Shown piece by piece: positions 50,326 to 57,759 of a DNA stretch of 64,000 bases (positions are counted from its first letter, which is position 1; each line of letters opens with the position of its first letter). The DNA is from Syntrophaceae bacterium UBA7520. Its GTDB lineage: Bacteria; Desulfobacterota; Syntrophia; Syntrophales; Smithellaceae. A program made the position numbers and the translations under genes. Under the pieces are notes generated by a model. The model was not told the origin of the DNA. It made no database searches and saw only the letters and a list, made by a program, of their open reading frames with translations. The stretch lies in NCBI GenBank assembly GCA_002478265.1, contig DLNC01000012.1, forward strand, positions 43,539 to 107,538. The letters are read 5' to 3'.

Positions 50326-52710
50326 ATGACGCCTTCAGCCGCAAAATTTGGCCGCTTCTACCTTTTAACCGCAAATGATGAAAAAGAGGCGCTGAATTAC
50401 TGGCCGGAACAAAACCACGATATTCGCCATGTCCATAGTATAATTCCCTTCGCCCAAAAATCAGGGTGTCGGTTTTTATGCGTCATTGATTCCCAAAAAG
50501 AAATAACCTGCAGCCCCTCGAATTTTAAGCGCCTGCTCGCGCCAGTTGCAAAGAAAGAAGCGGGCATGGTCTATGCCGATTTTTATGAAAAAAAGAAAAC
50601 AAAAACAGCGCCCCATCCGCTCATCGATTATCAGCAAGGGTCCATTCGTGATAATTTTGATTTCGGCCCCTTTTTTGTATTCTCCATACCGGCCCTGATC
50701 AACACAACAAGCAAATACGGCCTGCCACCCGCAGACGTGGAGGCAGCCGTATATGATTTACGTCTGAAAATATCTCTTGATTACAGGATTGCCCACGTTA
50801 ATAAGTTGCTCTATACCGCCGGCGAAAAGTTGCCAAAGCCAATACAAAACCAATCCCTCATTGAAAAACATTTTACCTACACCACGGCGAGAAATCTGGC
50901 GCGGCAAAAAAAGCTGGAGAAGGTCGCCACCAGCTACCTGCGTTTATGCGGCGCATTCTTGAAAGCGCCCACAAAAAAAGCGGAATTAAAAAGTAATGAT
51001 TTCCCTGTAGAAGCAAGCGTGGTGATTCCTGTGCTTAATCGCCGGAAAACAATCTCTGCTGCCCTGAAAAGCGCGCTGGCGCAAAAAACCGATTTTACTT
51101 TCAATATCATCGTCGTCGATAACCACTCCACCGACGGTACAACAGCTTTATTGAAAAAAGTGGCCGCAAAAAACAATAAAATCAAGCATATTATCCCCCG
51201 GCGGCATGATCTCGGCATCGGCGGCTGCTGGAATGAAGCTGTTAAATCAAAACATTGCGGCCGCTATGCCCTGCAACTAGATTCAGACGATTTGTACCAA
51301 TCACCAAAAACCATGCAAAAAATCGTCAATACGCTGCGACGGAATAAATATGCGCTGGTTGTGGGCTCTTATACTATCGTCAACAGACAACTGAAAAAAA
51401 TCCCGCCGGGCCTAATTGCTCATAAAGAATGGACGAGGACCAACGGCCACAATAATCTCCTGCGCGTGGCGGGCATGGGAGCGCCCCGCGCTTTTGACAC
51501 AGCGACTATCCGAAAAATCGGTTTTCCCAACGTGAGTTATGGCGAGGATTATGCCGTGGCGCTGCGTATATCTCGCGAATATAAAATCGGCAGAATCTAT
51601 GAAAGCATTTATCTGTGCCGCCGCTGGGGCGGCAATACCGACGCCGCTCTTTCTTTGGAACAACAAAACCGCAATGATTATTACAAAGATAAACTGCGCA
51701 CCGCGGAAATCATCGCCCGCCAGAATTTAAACAGCAACCGCCGGATGCTTGCCAAAAAATTATTCGCGCGCTATCCAGACAAACAGCCGCTGTCTTCTTT
51801 ATGCCGGAATCTTCTTGCTCAGCAAAAAAGCACCTGGAAGATGCTTGCCGATTCCTCCCGTGAATTGGAAAACGTCCGCACGCGTTTAATTGATTGCGGC
51901 GGCATCAACGTCACACTGCAGTTTAATCCCGCGCGCGCGGTCAGCTCCGGCGCCGCCGTTGACGCGGCTTCCATAAAAAACAGGCCCTGCTTTTTGTGCG
52001 CGCCCAATCTACCCGACGGACAAAAAGCAATTCTTTATCGGAACAATTATCTGATACTTTGTAATCCCGCGCCCATTTTTAAAAACCATTTCACGTTATC
52101 CCATATCCATCACCAGCCGCAGGAACTACGGGATTCCATAAGCGACCTGCTGATGTTTGCCAAAGATTTATCCGATGAGTATTTCGTATTTTACAACGGT
52201 CCGGCCTGCGGCGCGTCCGCCCCTGACCATCTGCACTTTCAGGCCGTGCCGAAAAATTCACTGCCCTTTATAACAGAGCTTGGCTCCTCATCGCCTTCAG
52301 CGGAAAAAGGAGGATTCAAATATTATTCGGGCCGCCGATGGTGTCGCCCTGTTTCAATTCTATCCGGAAAAAAGACGGGCACGATCATAGAAAAGCTCAA
52401 GCGACTGATAAATATCACGCGAATTGTTCTGGCGGTAAAAAGTGAACCAATGATGAATGTCATATGCAACTATGAAAATCATACCTGGCGGCTCATCATA
52501 TTTTTACGCCAGAAACATCGTCCGGACGCTTTCTTTCGGGAGGGCGAAAAAAGAATTTTTGTTTCTCCCGGCGCGATCGACATGGCCGGCGTAATGATCA
52601 CGCCCCGGGAAATTGATTTTGAACGGCTAAACAGCGAGACAATCACGAATATTTATCGCGAAGTGTCCTTGCCGCATGAAACGATTAATAACATTATTGA
52701 CAAACTGTAA
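50326..52710 (+). CDS. Bifunctional GT2 glycosyltransferase / DUF4922 (HIT-like) protein
   Basis: A 794-residue fusion. The middle (about 225-470) is a GT-A family 2 glycosyltransferase: ASVVIPVLNRRKTISAAL, VVDNHSTDGTTALL and LQLDSDDLYQ (DxD-type). The C-terminal part (about 540-790) is DUF4922, a GalT/HIT-superfamily phosphorylase-like domain: RPCFLCAPNLPDGQKAI, LILCNPAPIFKNHFTL, FYNGPACGASAPDHLHFQA, where HLHFQ is the nucleotidyl-transfer His motif. The N-terminal 220 residues are unassigned. DUF4922 enzymes are thought to process nucleotide sugars, so a route that makes and uses one sugar donor is plausible. No signal or membrane segment. Confidence 0.82.
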   Translation: MTPSAAKFGRFYLLTANDEKEALNYWPEQNHDIRHVHSIIPFAQKSGCRFLCVIDSQKEITCSPSNFKRLLAPVAKKEAGMVYADFYEKKKTKTAPHPLIDYQQGSIRDNFDFGPFFVFSIPALINTTSKYGLPPADVEAAVYDLRLKISLDYRIAHVNKLLYTAGEKLPKPIQNQSLIEKHFTYTTARNLARQKKLEKVATSYLRLCGAFLKAPTKKAELKSNDFPVEASVVIPVLNRRKTISAALKSALAQKTDFTFNIIVVDNHSTDGTTALLKKVAAKNNKIKHIIPRRHDLGIGGCWNEAVKSKHCGRYALQLDSDDLYQSPKTMQKIVNTLRRNKYALVVGSYTIVNRQLKKIPPGLIAHKEWTRTNGHNNLLRVAGMGAPRAFDTATIRKIGFPNVSYGEDYAVALRISREYKIGRIYESIYLCRRWGGNTDAALSLEQQNRNDYYKDKLRTAEIIARQNLNSNRRMLAKKLFARYPDKQPLSSLCRNLLAQQKSTWKMLADSSRELENVRTRLIDCGGINVTLQFNPARAVSSGAAVDAASIKNRPCFLCAPNLPDGQKAILYRNNYLILCNPAPIFKNHFTLSHIHHQPQELRDSISDLLMFAKDLSDEYFVFYNGPACGASAPDHLHFQAVPKNSLPFITELGSSSPSAEKGGFKYYSGRRWCRPVSILSGKKTGTIIEKLKRLINITRIVLAVKSEPMMNVICNYENHTWRLIIFLRQKHRPDAFFREGEKRIFVSPGAIDMAGVMITPREIDFERLNSETITNIYREVSLPHETINNIIDKL

Positions 52711-52756
52711 ATTTTAACCCGGTCATGGCAAGAAATTTCACGACGAGACTATCTGG

Positions 52757-52926
52757 GAGATCGCCGCGCTTCGCTCGCGATGACAGTCAGTTTGTCATTG
52801 CGAACCGCGATTGATCGCCGTGAAGCAATCGCGTACACTCTCGCGGTCGCTTCGGGCTTCGCCCTCGCGATGACAAAAAGAGAGTCCTGACGAGGAGTGA
52901 AGCGATGAAGCTATCTCCTCCACGAT
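52757..52926. repeat. Several interspersed-repeat units
   Basis: GAGATCGCCGCGCTTCGCTC through CGCGATGACA, then GTCATTGCGAACCGCGATT with GAAGCAATC and CTCGCGATGACA, then a degenerate GAAGCGATGAAGC unit to 52926. They fill the 277-base gap before the M15 gene; no other feature is seen there. Confidence 0.75.
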
Positions 52927-52987
52927 TATTTTACCCCGTCATGGCGGTGTGGAACATAAGCAATTTTAAATCTTTGGCGAAAATACA

Positions 52988-53524
52988 ATGATCATTGATA
53001 GCGATTACAGTTTTGCCGAGGCCATAGCCGGCACCAATGCCCCTCTGGAGATCATCGACCGGCTTTCCCTGCTTGATGTGGGCTATTATTCTTTTGACGG
53101 CCTCAAACATCAGGGTCAGATTCTTATCGATCAAGCGCTGGAAGACGACATCGCGGATATTTTCGCGCTGATCGAAAAGCTGAAATTTCCTATCGGAAAA
53201 GTCATTCCGATTTGCGCCTACGCCTGGCACGATGGAGATTCCATGGCGGATAATAATTCCTCCGCTTTTAATTTCCGCCTGATTGAAGGCACAAGCAAAT
53301 TATCCCTGCACTCTCTGGGGCGCGCCATCGATATCAACCCTTTGCAAAACCCGGTCATTTATCCCAGCGGCCTTATTGCCCCGGCAGGGGCTGTTTATGA
53401 CCCGGAAAAAGCGGGAACTTTAAGCGCGGGACATCCTGTTGTGAAAGAATTTTTAAAACGCGGCTGGCGCTGGGGCGGCAATTTTGAACAGCCAAAAGAT
53501 TATCACCATTTTGAAAAGATTTAA
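52988..53524 (+). CDS. M15-family metallopeptidase (D-Ala-D-Ala carboxypeptidase type)
   Basis: A 178-residue zinc peptidase of the M15C/VanY group. Seen are DGDSMADNNSSAFNFR (the family's ANNxSAFNxR motif), the zinc ligand region KLSLHSLGRAIDINP near 104-118, GHPVVKEFLKRGWRWGG and the closing DYHHFE. It would cut D,D- or L,D-peptide bonds in peptidoglycan stems. No signal peptide is present at this start, so either it acts on imported muropeptides or it is exported another way. It is tail to tail with the DUF1460 gene, 46 bases apart. Confidence 0.83.
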   Translation: MIIDSDYSFAEAIAGTNAPLEIIDRLSLLDVGYYSFDGLKHQGQILIDQALEDDIADIFALIEKLKFPIGKVIPICAYAWHDGDSMADNNSSAFNFRLIEGTSKLSLHSLGRAIDINPLQNPVIYPSGLIAPAGAVYDPEKAGTLSAGHPVVKEFLKRGWRWGGNFEQPKDYHHFEKI

Positions 53525-53570
53525 TAGGCTGAAGGCCAAAGGTGAACGACTGAAGTCTTTAGAAGAAAAG

Positions 53571-54314
53571 CTATAAAGGCCTGGCGACAATTACGCCGGT
53601 ATAGTTTTTGTTGTTTTTCAGGTATGCCGCAAGAGTCTTTTTAGAGATAACCACCGTCCTTTCCTTGCTGGAGGCATGCAGGAGATTTAATTTCCTGCCC
53701 TGCCAGAGAGCAAATCCTACATGCGCCACGTCGAGGCCATTTTTCGCTGATGTAAAGGCGATGATGTCTCCGTTTCTAATCTTCTTTTGACAGGAACTGA
53801 ACCTTCTTTTATCTATTATAGCAAATGCGCGGCTGGAGAGATTCTTTTCCACCGCGAGCATTTTCTTAAATTGCTTTTTATTCTGCAAAGCGGGGTAGAG
53901 ATCGTCGTTTTTTGTCATAAAATCAATTTTCCTGCGCTGCAACCTGCCTCCCATCTTTTTGGTAATATCCACAAGAATTTTCTTTTTTTGATTATCATGG
54001 AGCCAATCGATAAAATAATGCAGGCGTGAGGAATAACCGTCAATAACGCCTCTGCGGTAGCGGATTAATCTCAACTGGCGCAGATATTCGCGGGGCGACT
54101 TTTTCCCCGAGGCAAACCAGCGGGACAGCGCCAGCATGCTTTCCACATAAGTAAAACAATCAAACTTGCGAAAATTAACAATCAGCTTTTCCCTGCCCGG
54201 CTCCTCCAGCGTTGCTTCTTTATAAGGCGCGCCAAGAAAAGAAAGGGCGATTCCGGTCACCAGATCGCCGAAGGCCGCTTGCGTTTTGCCGTTCCTTTTA
54301 TTTTTTTTCATCAT
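53571..54314 (-). CDS. DUF1460 family amidase/peptidase
   Basis: A 247-residue NlpC/P60-superfamily protein. DUF1460 marks are LIVNFRKFDCFTYVESMLALSR (nucleophile Cys near residue 51), NGDIIAFTSAKNGLDVAHVGFA (catalytic His) and LLHASSKERTVVIS. Characterised DUF1460 members are N-acetylmuramoyl-L-alanine amidases that act on muropeptides. No signal peptide is visible, fitting a recycling role inside the cell. With the neighbouring M15 gene and the upstream AmpG/MurU/AmgK-like set it points to peptidoglycan turnover. Confidence 0.82.
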   Translation of the reverse strand: MMKKNKRNGKTQAAFGDLVTGIALSFLGAPYKEATLEEPGREKLIVNFRKFDCFTYVESMLALSRWFASGKKSPREYLRQLRLIRYRRGVIDGYSSRLHYFIDWLHDNQKKKILVDITKKMGGRLQRRKIDFMTKNDDLYPALQNKKQFKKMLAVEKNLSSRAFAIIDKRRFSSCQKKIRNGDIIAFTSAKNGLDVAHVGFALWQGRKLNLLHASSKERTVVISKKTLAAYLKNNKNYTGVIVARPL

Positions 54315-54397
54315 TTTTTGCGCTTCCTTCCAAGATCGCCAAGCTTACCGCCTGCCGCTTTGTCCTGGCGGGGAGCCACAGCGACAAAGCCATCCCG

Positions 54398-54559
54398 GGA
54401 GATCGCCGCGGCGGCACCCGCCGCCTCGCGATGACAGAAAAGGGTCATTGCGAGCGTCAGCAAAGCAATCACATAAACAAAAGAGATTGCTTCGTCACTT
54501 CGTTCCTCGCAAAGACACGTCATTCATTCCTGTCATTGCGAGCGTCAGCGAAGCAATCT
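54398..54559. repeat. Several interspersed-repeat units
   Basis: Two GTCATTGCGAGCGTCAGC units with AGCAATC, and inverted CTCGCGATGACA ends. The 425-base gap 54315-54739 contains these repeats, an AT-rich stretch and the promoter at 54679; no gene is seen. An open frame across it is only translated repeat. Confidence 0.75.
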
Positions 54560-54678
54560 GAAAGATTTTTTCGCCTGACTTCACTTGCCCATAATAACAT
54601 ACTATAATCGCAATACCTGTTTCATCTTTTTAAATTATTCCGCGCCGTAAAGCAAACTGAAATATTTAACTTCAAATG

Positions 54679-54709
54679 TTGACAATTGTGAAAATAATTC
54701 ATACGTAAT
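54679..54709 (+). promoter_or_regulatory. Probable sigma-70 promoter of the alpha/beta-hydrolase gene
   Basis: A perfect TTGACA at 54679-54684, then TACGTAAT at 17-19 bases, a weak -10. The start codon follows 31 bases later with AAAGGAGA upstream. Confidence 0.45.
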
Positions 54710-54739
54710 GCTGCGCGAACAGCAAAGGAGAAACAAAAC

Positions 54740-55597
54740 ATGCCTCTGATTCAAGCGGGAGAAATTAGACTCAACTACATCGAACACGGCAGCGGCGATA
54801 ATATCATCGTCTTCATTCACGGATTCCTAAGCTGCGCGCAGTGGATGGATTTGGTATGGCCGAAGCTGCCGCGGGAGCTGCATGTTTTCGCCATCGACTG
54901 GCGCGGCTGCGGCGATTCCGATAAACCTGCCGCCACGGAAAACTATGCCAATTATTCCATGAAACAGCACGCGCAGGATATGCTGGCGGCAATCAGATCG
55001 CTGGGTATTAAAAAATGTTCGCTCGCCACTCATTCTACCGGCGGCTTAATCAGCATTTATATGCTTCTGGCTGAACCGGAAATATTTAATAAGGTTCTGG
55101 CGCTTGATCCGGTAAGCCCCACGGGGCTTTCCCTGCCCAATGAATCCCTGCATACTTTTACGCCTTTTGTCGCAAACAGAAATTACGCTTTCAAGTTTTT
55201 GTCCTTTGCCGCGTCTTCTTTATTTACCAAAGAATCGCTTGTGCCGGGCGTAAAATCAGAATTCCGTCCGGAAACCACGGCCAAGCAAAGAGAACTATTT
55301 AATCTGCTGGTGGATAAGGCCAGGGAATTGAGCGATGGAGCGGGAACAGGCACGTTATTTCATCTGAAAAAAGAGCGCGAGGAAGGCGCGCTGCACAAGG
55401 AAACTCATCGCATTAAGCAGCCCATGCTGGTTTTATGGGGAGAGGAAGACATCGTGATTCCCCTGCAGGATATCGAAACGACGCTTAAACTGATACCGAA
55501 TAGTTCTTTGCAGACCTACAAAGGCATCGGCCATTCCATGGTGCTGGAAAATCCCGATTTATACGCGCAGATTTTTACTCAATATTTTAATAAATAA
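54740..55597 (+). CDS. Alpha/beta-hydrolase fold protein
   Basis: A 285-residue cytoplasmic hydrolase with the canonical layout: IVFIHGFLSCAQWMD (oxyanion region), VFAIDWRGCGDSDKP, nucleophile elbow ATHSTGG with Ser near residue 108, LWGEEDIVIPL (acid Asp) and IGHSMVLENP (His). The elbow sequence HSTGG is unusual against the common GxSxG because position -2 is Thr-His. Its own promoter and strong ribosome site suggest single-gene expression. It lacks a signal peptide, so it is not part of the secreted esterase set; an ester or lactone substrate is likely but not known. Confidence 0.82.
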   Translation: MPLIQAGEIRLNYIEHGSGDNIIVFIHGFLSCAQWMDLVWPKLPRELHVFAIDWRGCGDSDKPAATENYANYSMKQHAQDMLAAIRSLGIKKCSLATHSTGGLISIYMLLAEPEIFNKVLALDPVSPTGLSLPNESLHTFTPFVANRNYAFKFLSFAASSLFTKESLVPGVKSEFRPETTAKQRELFNLLVDKARELSDGAGTGTLFHLKKEREEGALHKETHRIKQPMLVLWGEEDIVIPLQDIETTLKLIPNSSLQTYKGIGHSMVLENPDLYAQIFTQYFNK

Positions 55598-55834
55598 AAA
55601 CAACTTGGTAATTTCCTGCCTGCCGCGCAGTGAACGAGGGCTCAACGCGTTTAGCATGACTTCCGGCGTAAGACAGTCTTATCAGCCAGAACGGACATAA
55701 TTGAGCAAAATATTACTTTTTAGCATTTTTTCTTAATCTTGTTTTAATTAAAAATTGGATGTATATTTAAAACATTATTTTTCGATTTCGAATTAACGCA
55801 ATAAGAATAATAAATTTCATCAAAGGAGGGCTCA

Positions 55835-56071
55835 ATGGAAAATAAATTAATTGTGTCTGACCCTTCAATTATGATGGGCAAGCCTGTTGTTGCTGGGACA
55901 AGAATTACAGTTGAACTTATTCTGGAAAAACTCGCTGCCGGTGAAACCATAGAACAAATTATTGAAGCTCACCCCAGGCTGACTGTTGAAGGCGTCCATG
56001 CCGCGCTTTCTTACGCCGCTGATGTACTAAAATGTGATGTGGTTTATCCCGCCAAAAAGGCAGTTGCATGA
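55835..56071 (+). CDS. DUF433 antitoxin-like protein
   Basis: A 78-residue protein with a strong AAAGGAGGG site. DUF433 pattern: DPSIMMGKPVVAGTRITVELILEKLAAGETIEQIIEAHPRLTVEGVHAALSYAADV. DUF433 proteins are winged-helix-like antitoxins paired with DUF5615 PIN-like toxins, and the next gene is one, overlapping by four bases (ATGA). It probably binds its own promoter; the upstream 237 bases (55598-55834) hold AT-rich sequence with no clear operator. Such modules often move between genomes. Confidence 0.9.
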   Translation: MENKLIVSDPSIMMGKPVVAGTRITVELILEKLAAGETIEQIIEAHPRLTVEGVHAALSYAADVLKCDVVYPAKKAVA

Positions 56072-56418
56072 ACTTTCTTGCCGATGAGAGTATCGACAAA
56101 CAAATAGTCGAAGCGCTGAGGGAGAAAGGATATGATGTGGCCTATGTTGCCGAAATGGATCCGGGCATTTCGGACGACGAAGTTTTAAGTCTAGCCAATA
56201 AAGAAAAAGCTGTTTTGCTGACGGCAGACAAAGACTTTGGCGAACTGGTCTTCCGCTTGCGCCGCCTTTCTTCAGGAATAACTTTAATCAGACTCGCGGG
56301 AATGTCTCCAGCAATAAAGGCTGACTTTGCCGTTTCTTTGATTGTGGAACATTTACAGGAATTAACCGGTCACTTTTCCGTCATTACACCAGCAGGTATC
56401 CGCATCAGACAAAAATAA
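56068..56418 (+). CDS. DUF5615 PIN-like toxin
   Basis: A 116-residue protein of the DUF5615/Mut7-C-like group related to PIN ribonucleases. The start NFLADESID holds the first acidic residue, with MDPGISDDEVLSLANKEKAVLLTADKDFGELVF carrying the others. A metal-dependent RNase activity is inferred from the family. It is translationally coupled to the DUF433 gene in the usual antitoxin-first order, and convergent with rpsT across a shared terminator. Confidence 0.88.
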   Translation: MNFLADESIDKQIVEALREKGYDVAYVAEMDPGISDDEVLSLANKEKAVLLTADKDFGELVFRLRRLSSGITLIRLAGMSPAIKADFAVSLIVEHLQELTGHFSVITPAGIRIRQK

Positions 56419-56451
56419 AAAATCCGGGTACGCTCACATGCCGGTTTTTTT
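56417..56451. terminator. Bidirectional terminator between toxin and rpsT genes
   Basis: AAAATCCGG pairs with CCGGTTTTTT around an 13-base loop, with A-runs on one side and T-runs on the other. It serves the two convergent genes. Confidence 0.75.
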
Positions 56452-56459
56452 AGCTAAAA

Positions 56460-56723
56460 TTATTTAAGCGCGTTGACTTTTTTGGTCAGGCGGGAGATTT
56501 TGCGGGAAGCGTTCTTTTTATGAATGATGCCTTTGGACGCGGCTTTGGCCAGCGCGGGCGCGGTCATTTTTAGGGCTGTCGCGGCTTCTGTTTTTTTCTT
56601 TCCTTCCACGGCGGTATCAACCGCTTTTACTTTGGTTCTGAGCGCGGATTTGGCGGAAATATTGCGCGCGCGGCGTCTTTTGTTTTGACGGTCTCTTTTT
56701 TCCGCTGATTTATGTGTAGCCAA
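56460..56723 (-). CDS. rpsT: 30S ribosomal protein S20
   Basis: Primary 16S rRNA-binding protein, 87 residues. The S20 pattern is unmistakable: ATHKSAEKRDRQNKRRRARNISAKSALRTKVKAV, then KGIIHKKNASRKISRLTKKVN. The start codon is TTG at 56723, six bases after GGAGG; rpsT of E. coli also starts with UUG and is autoregulated at translation, so the rare codon may have the same role here. It is a single gene without neighbours on its strand. Confidence 0.96.
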   Translation of the reverse strand: MATHKSAEKRDRQNKRRRARNISAKSALRTKVKAVDTAVEGKKKTEAATALKMTAPALAKAASKGIIHKKNASRKISRLTKKVNALK

Positions 56724-57010
56724 ATTATTCCTCCTAAATTTTCAGATATTTAAACAGGTGAGGGTATTTAGCCCAAATGAAGGGACGTGTCAAGGATAAA
56801 TAAGATGCGATACAGATCGTTTCGGGCTTCGCCCTCGCGATGACAAAAAGGAAGGGGTCATGGCGAGTGAAACGAAGTGGCAATCCCGCGCATGCGGGAC
56901 AATCTCACTTTGCTCTGTGGGATCGCCACGCTTCGCTCGCGATGACAGCCTAGTTTGTCATTGCGAACCGCGATTGATCGCGGTGAAGCAATCTGCTGTT
57001 AGCTTGTTAA

Positions 57011-57147
57011 ATCGCCACGGCGGCTTGCACCGCCTCGCTATGACGTCCCCTTTGTCTTTGCGAGCTTAAGCGAAGCAATCTCCGAGATCGCCCGACAGGA
57101 ACTCCGGCGAATGCCGGATGCGCCGAGTTTACACTTCGTCGCGCTGC
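57011..57147 (+). repeat. 137-bp direct repeat, copy 1
   Basis: Runs from ATCGCCACGGCGGCTTGCAC to the CGTCGCGCTGC end. It matches copy 2 (57385-57521) over the full 137 bases without a gap and with only a handful of substitutions by eye. This points to recent local duplication of a composite repeat. Confidence 0.85.
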
Positions 57148-57384
57148 ACTCGTCAGGAAACAAAATTGTGTCATTCCGGCCCCGCATGCGCAGGGTAAAC
57201 ATCTAGCCGGAATCCAGGATTAAGGAAACTAAGTCTGCGACCTGACGGATGAGGTGTATGGATGCCGGATCGAGTCCGGCATGACGAACTATAGATCGCC
57301 CGGCAGACGCCGGGTAAAAACTTCGTCTCAGCGGGGTGAAGCGACAGTCCAGCGAATGCAGGACAATCTCCTGTATTCTATGAG

Positions 57385-57521
57385 ATCGCCACGGCGGCTT
57401 ACACCGCCTCGCGATGACGCCCCCTGTGTCTTTGCGAGCGTAAGCGAAGCAATCTCCGAGATGGCCCGACAGGAACTCCGGCGAATGCCGGATGCGCCGA
57501 GTTTACACTTCGTCGCGCTGC
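57385..57521 (+). repeat. 137-bp direct repeat, copy 2
   Basis: Second copy, starting 374 bases after the first. Differences include GCTTACACCG for GCTTGCACCG and GATGACGCCC for TATGACGTCC. Confidence 0.85.
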
Positions 57522-57558
57522 GCGCTTCTCGCGATGACAAATAAGTCGAAAGTATTAA

Positions 57559-57595
57559 TAAAAAAAAGGCCCGCACCTCGCCGGCGCAGGCCTTT
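57559..57595 (-). terminator. Second hairpin terminator downstream of the carboxylesterase
   Basis: AAAGGCCTGCGCC pairs with GGTGCGGGCCTTT (two G-T pairs), followed on the minus strand by a T7 run. It lies about 75 bases beyond the first terminator and may also stop transcription from the repeat field on the plus strand. Confidence 0.72.
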
Positions 57596-57662
57596 CTAAG
57601 TTAAATGTCAAGAATAAAGATTTGACCCCCTATTCCCTTGACAAATTAATCGAAAGCGGTAA

Positions 57663-57695
57663 TAAAAAAGGGCCTGCGCCGTACGGCGCAGGCCC
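57663..57695 (-). terminator. Rho-independent terminator of the carboxylesterase gene
   Basis: A perfect 26-base palindrome centred on GTAC (GGGCCTGCGCC arm), then TTTTTTATT on the minus strand. It lies 65 bases past the stop codon. Confidence 0.88.
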
Positions 57696-57759
57696 CGACT
57701 GATTATTTTTGTCACTAAAAACTATTTGAACTTGTCAATAAATGGAATCCACCCCTTTA

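Larger units (their letters stand above)
56815..57540. repeat. Interspersed-repeat field
   Basis: The 1.0-kb gap between rpsT and the carboxylesterase terminators consists almost wholly of repeat units: GATCGCCACGCTTCGCTCGC, CGATGACA, GTCATTGCGA, GAAGCAATC, AGGAACTCCGGCGAATGCCG, and a CCGGAATCCAGG/CCGGCATGACG set. They alternate in orientation. Short open frames across it are repeat translations, not genes. No other feature is seen in 56724-57558. Confidence 0.85.

Noticed and set aside
54311..54523. Small open frame in the gap after the DUF1460 gene
   Set aside because: Encoded by interspersed repeat units (CEERSDEAIS-type artefact), not a protein.
56815..57540. Possible CRISPR array in the repeat-rich gap
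   Set aside because: Units differ in length and orientation with no regular spacers, and no cas gene is present.
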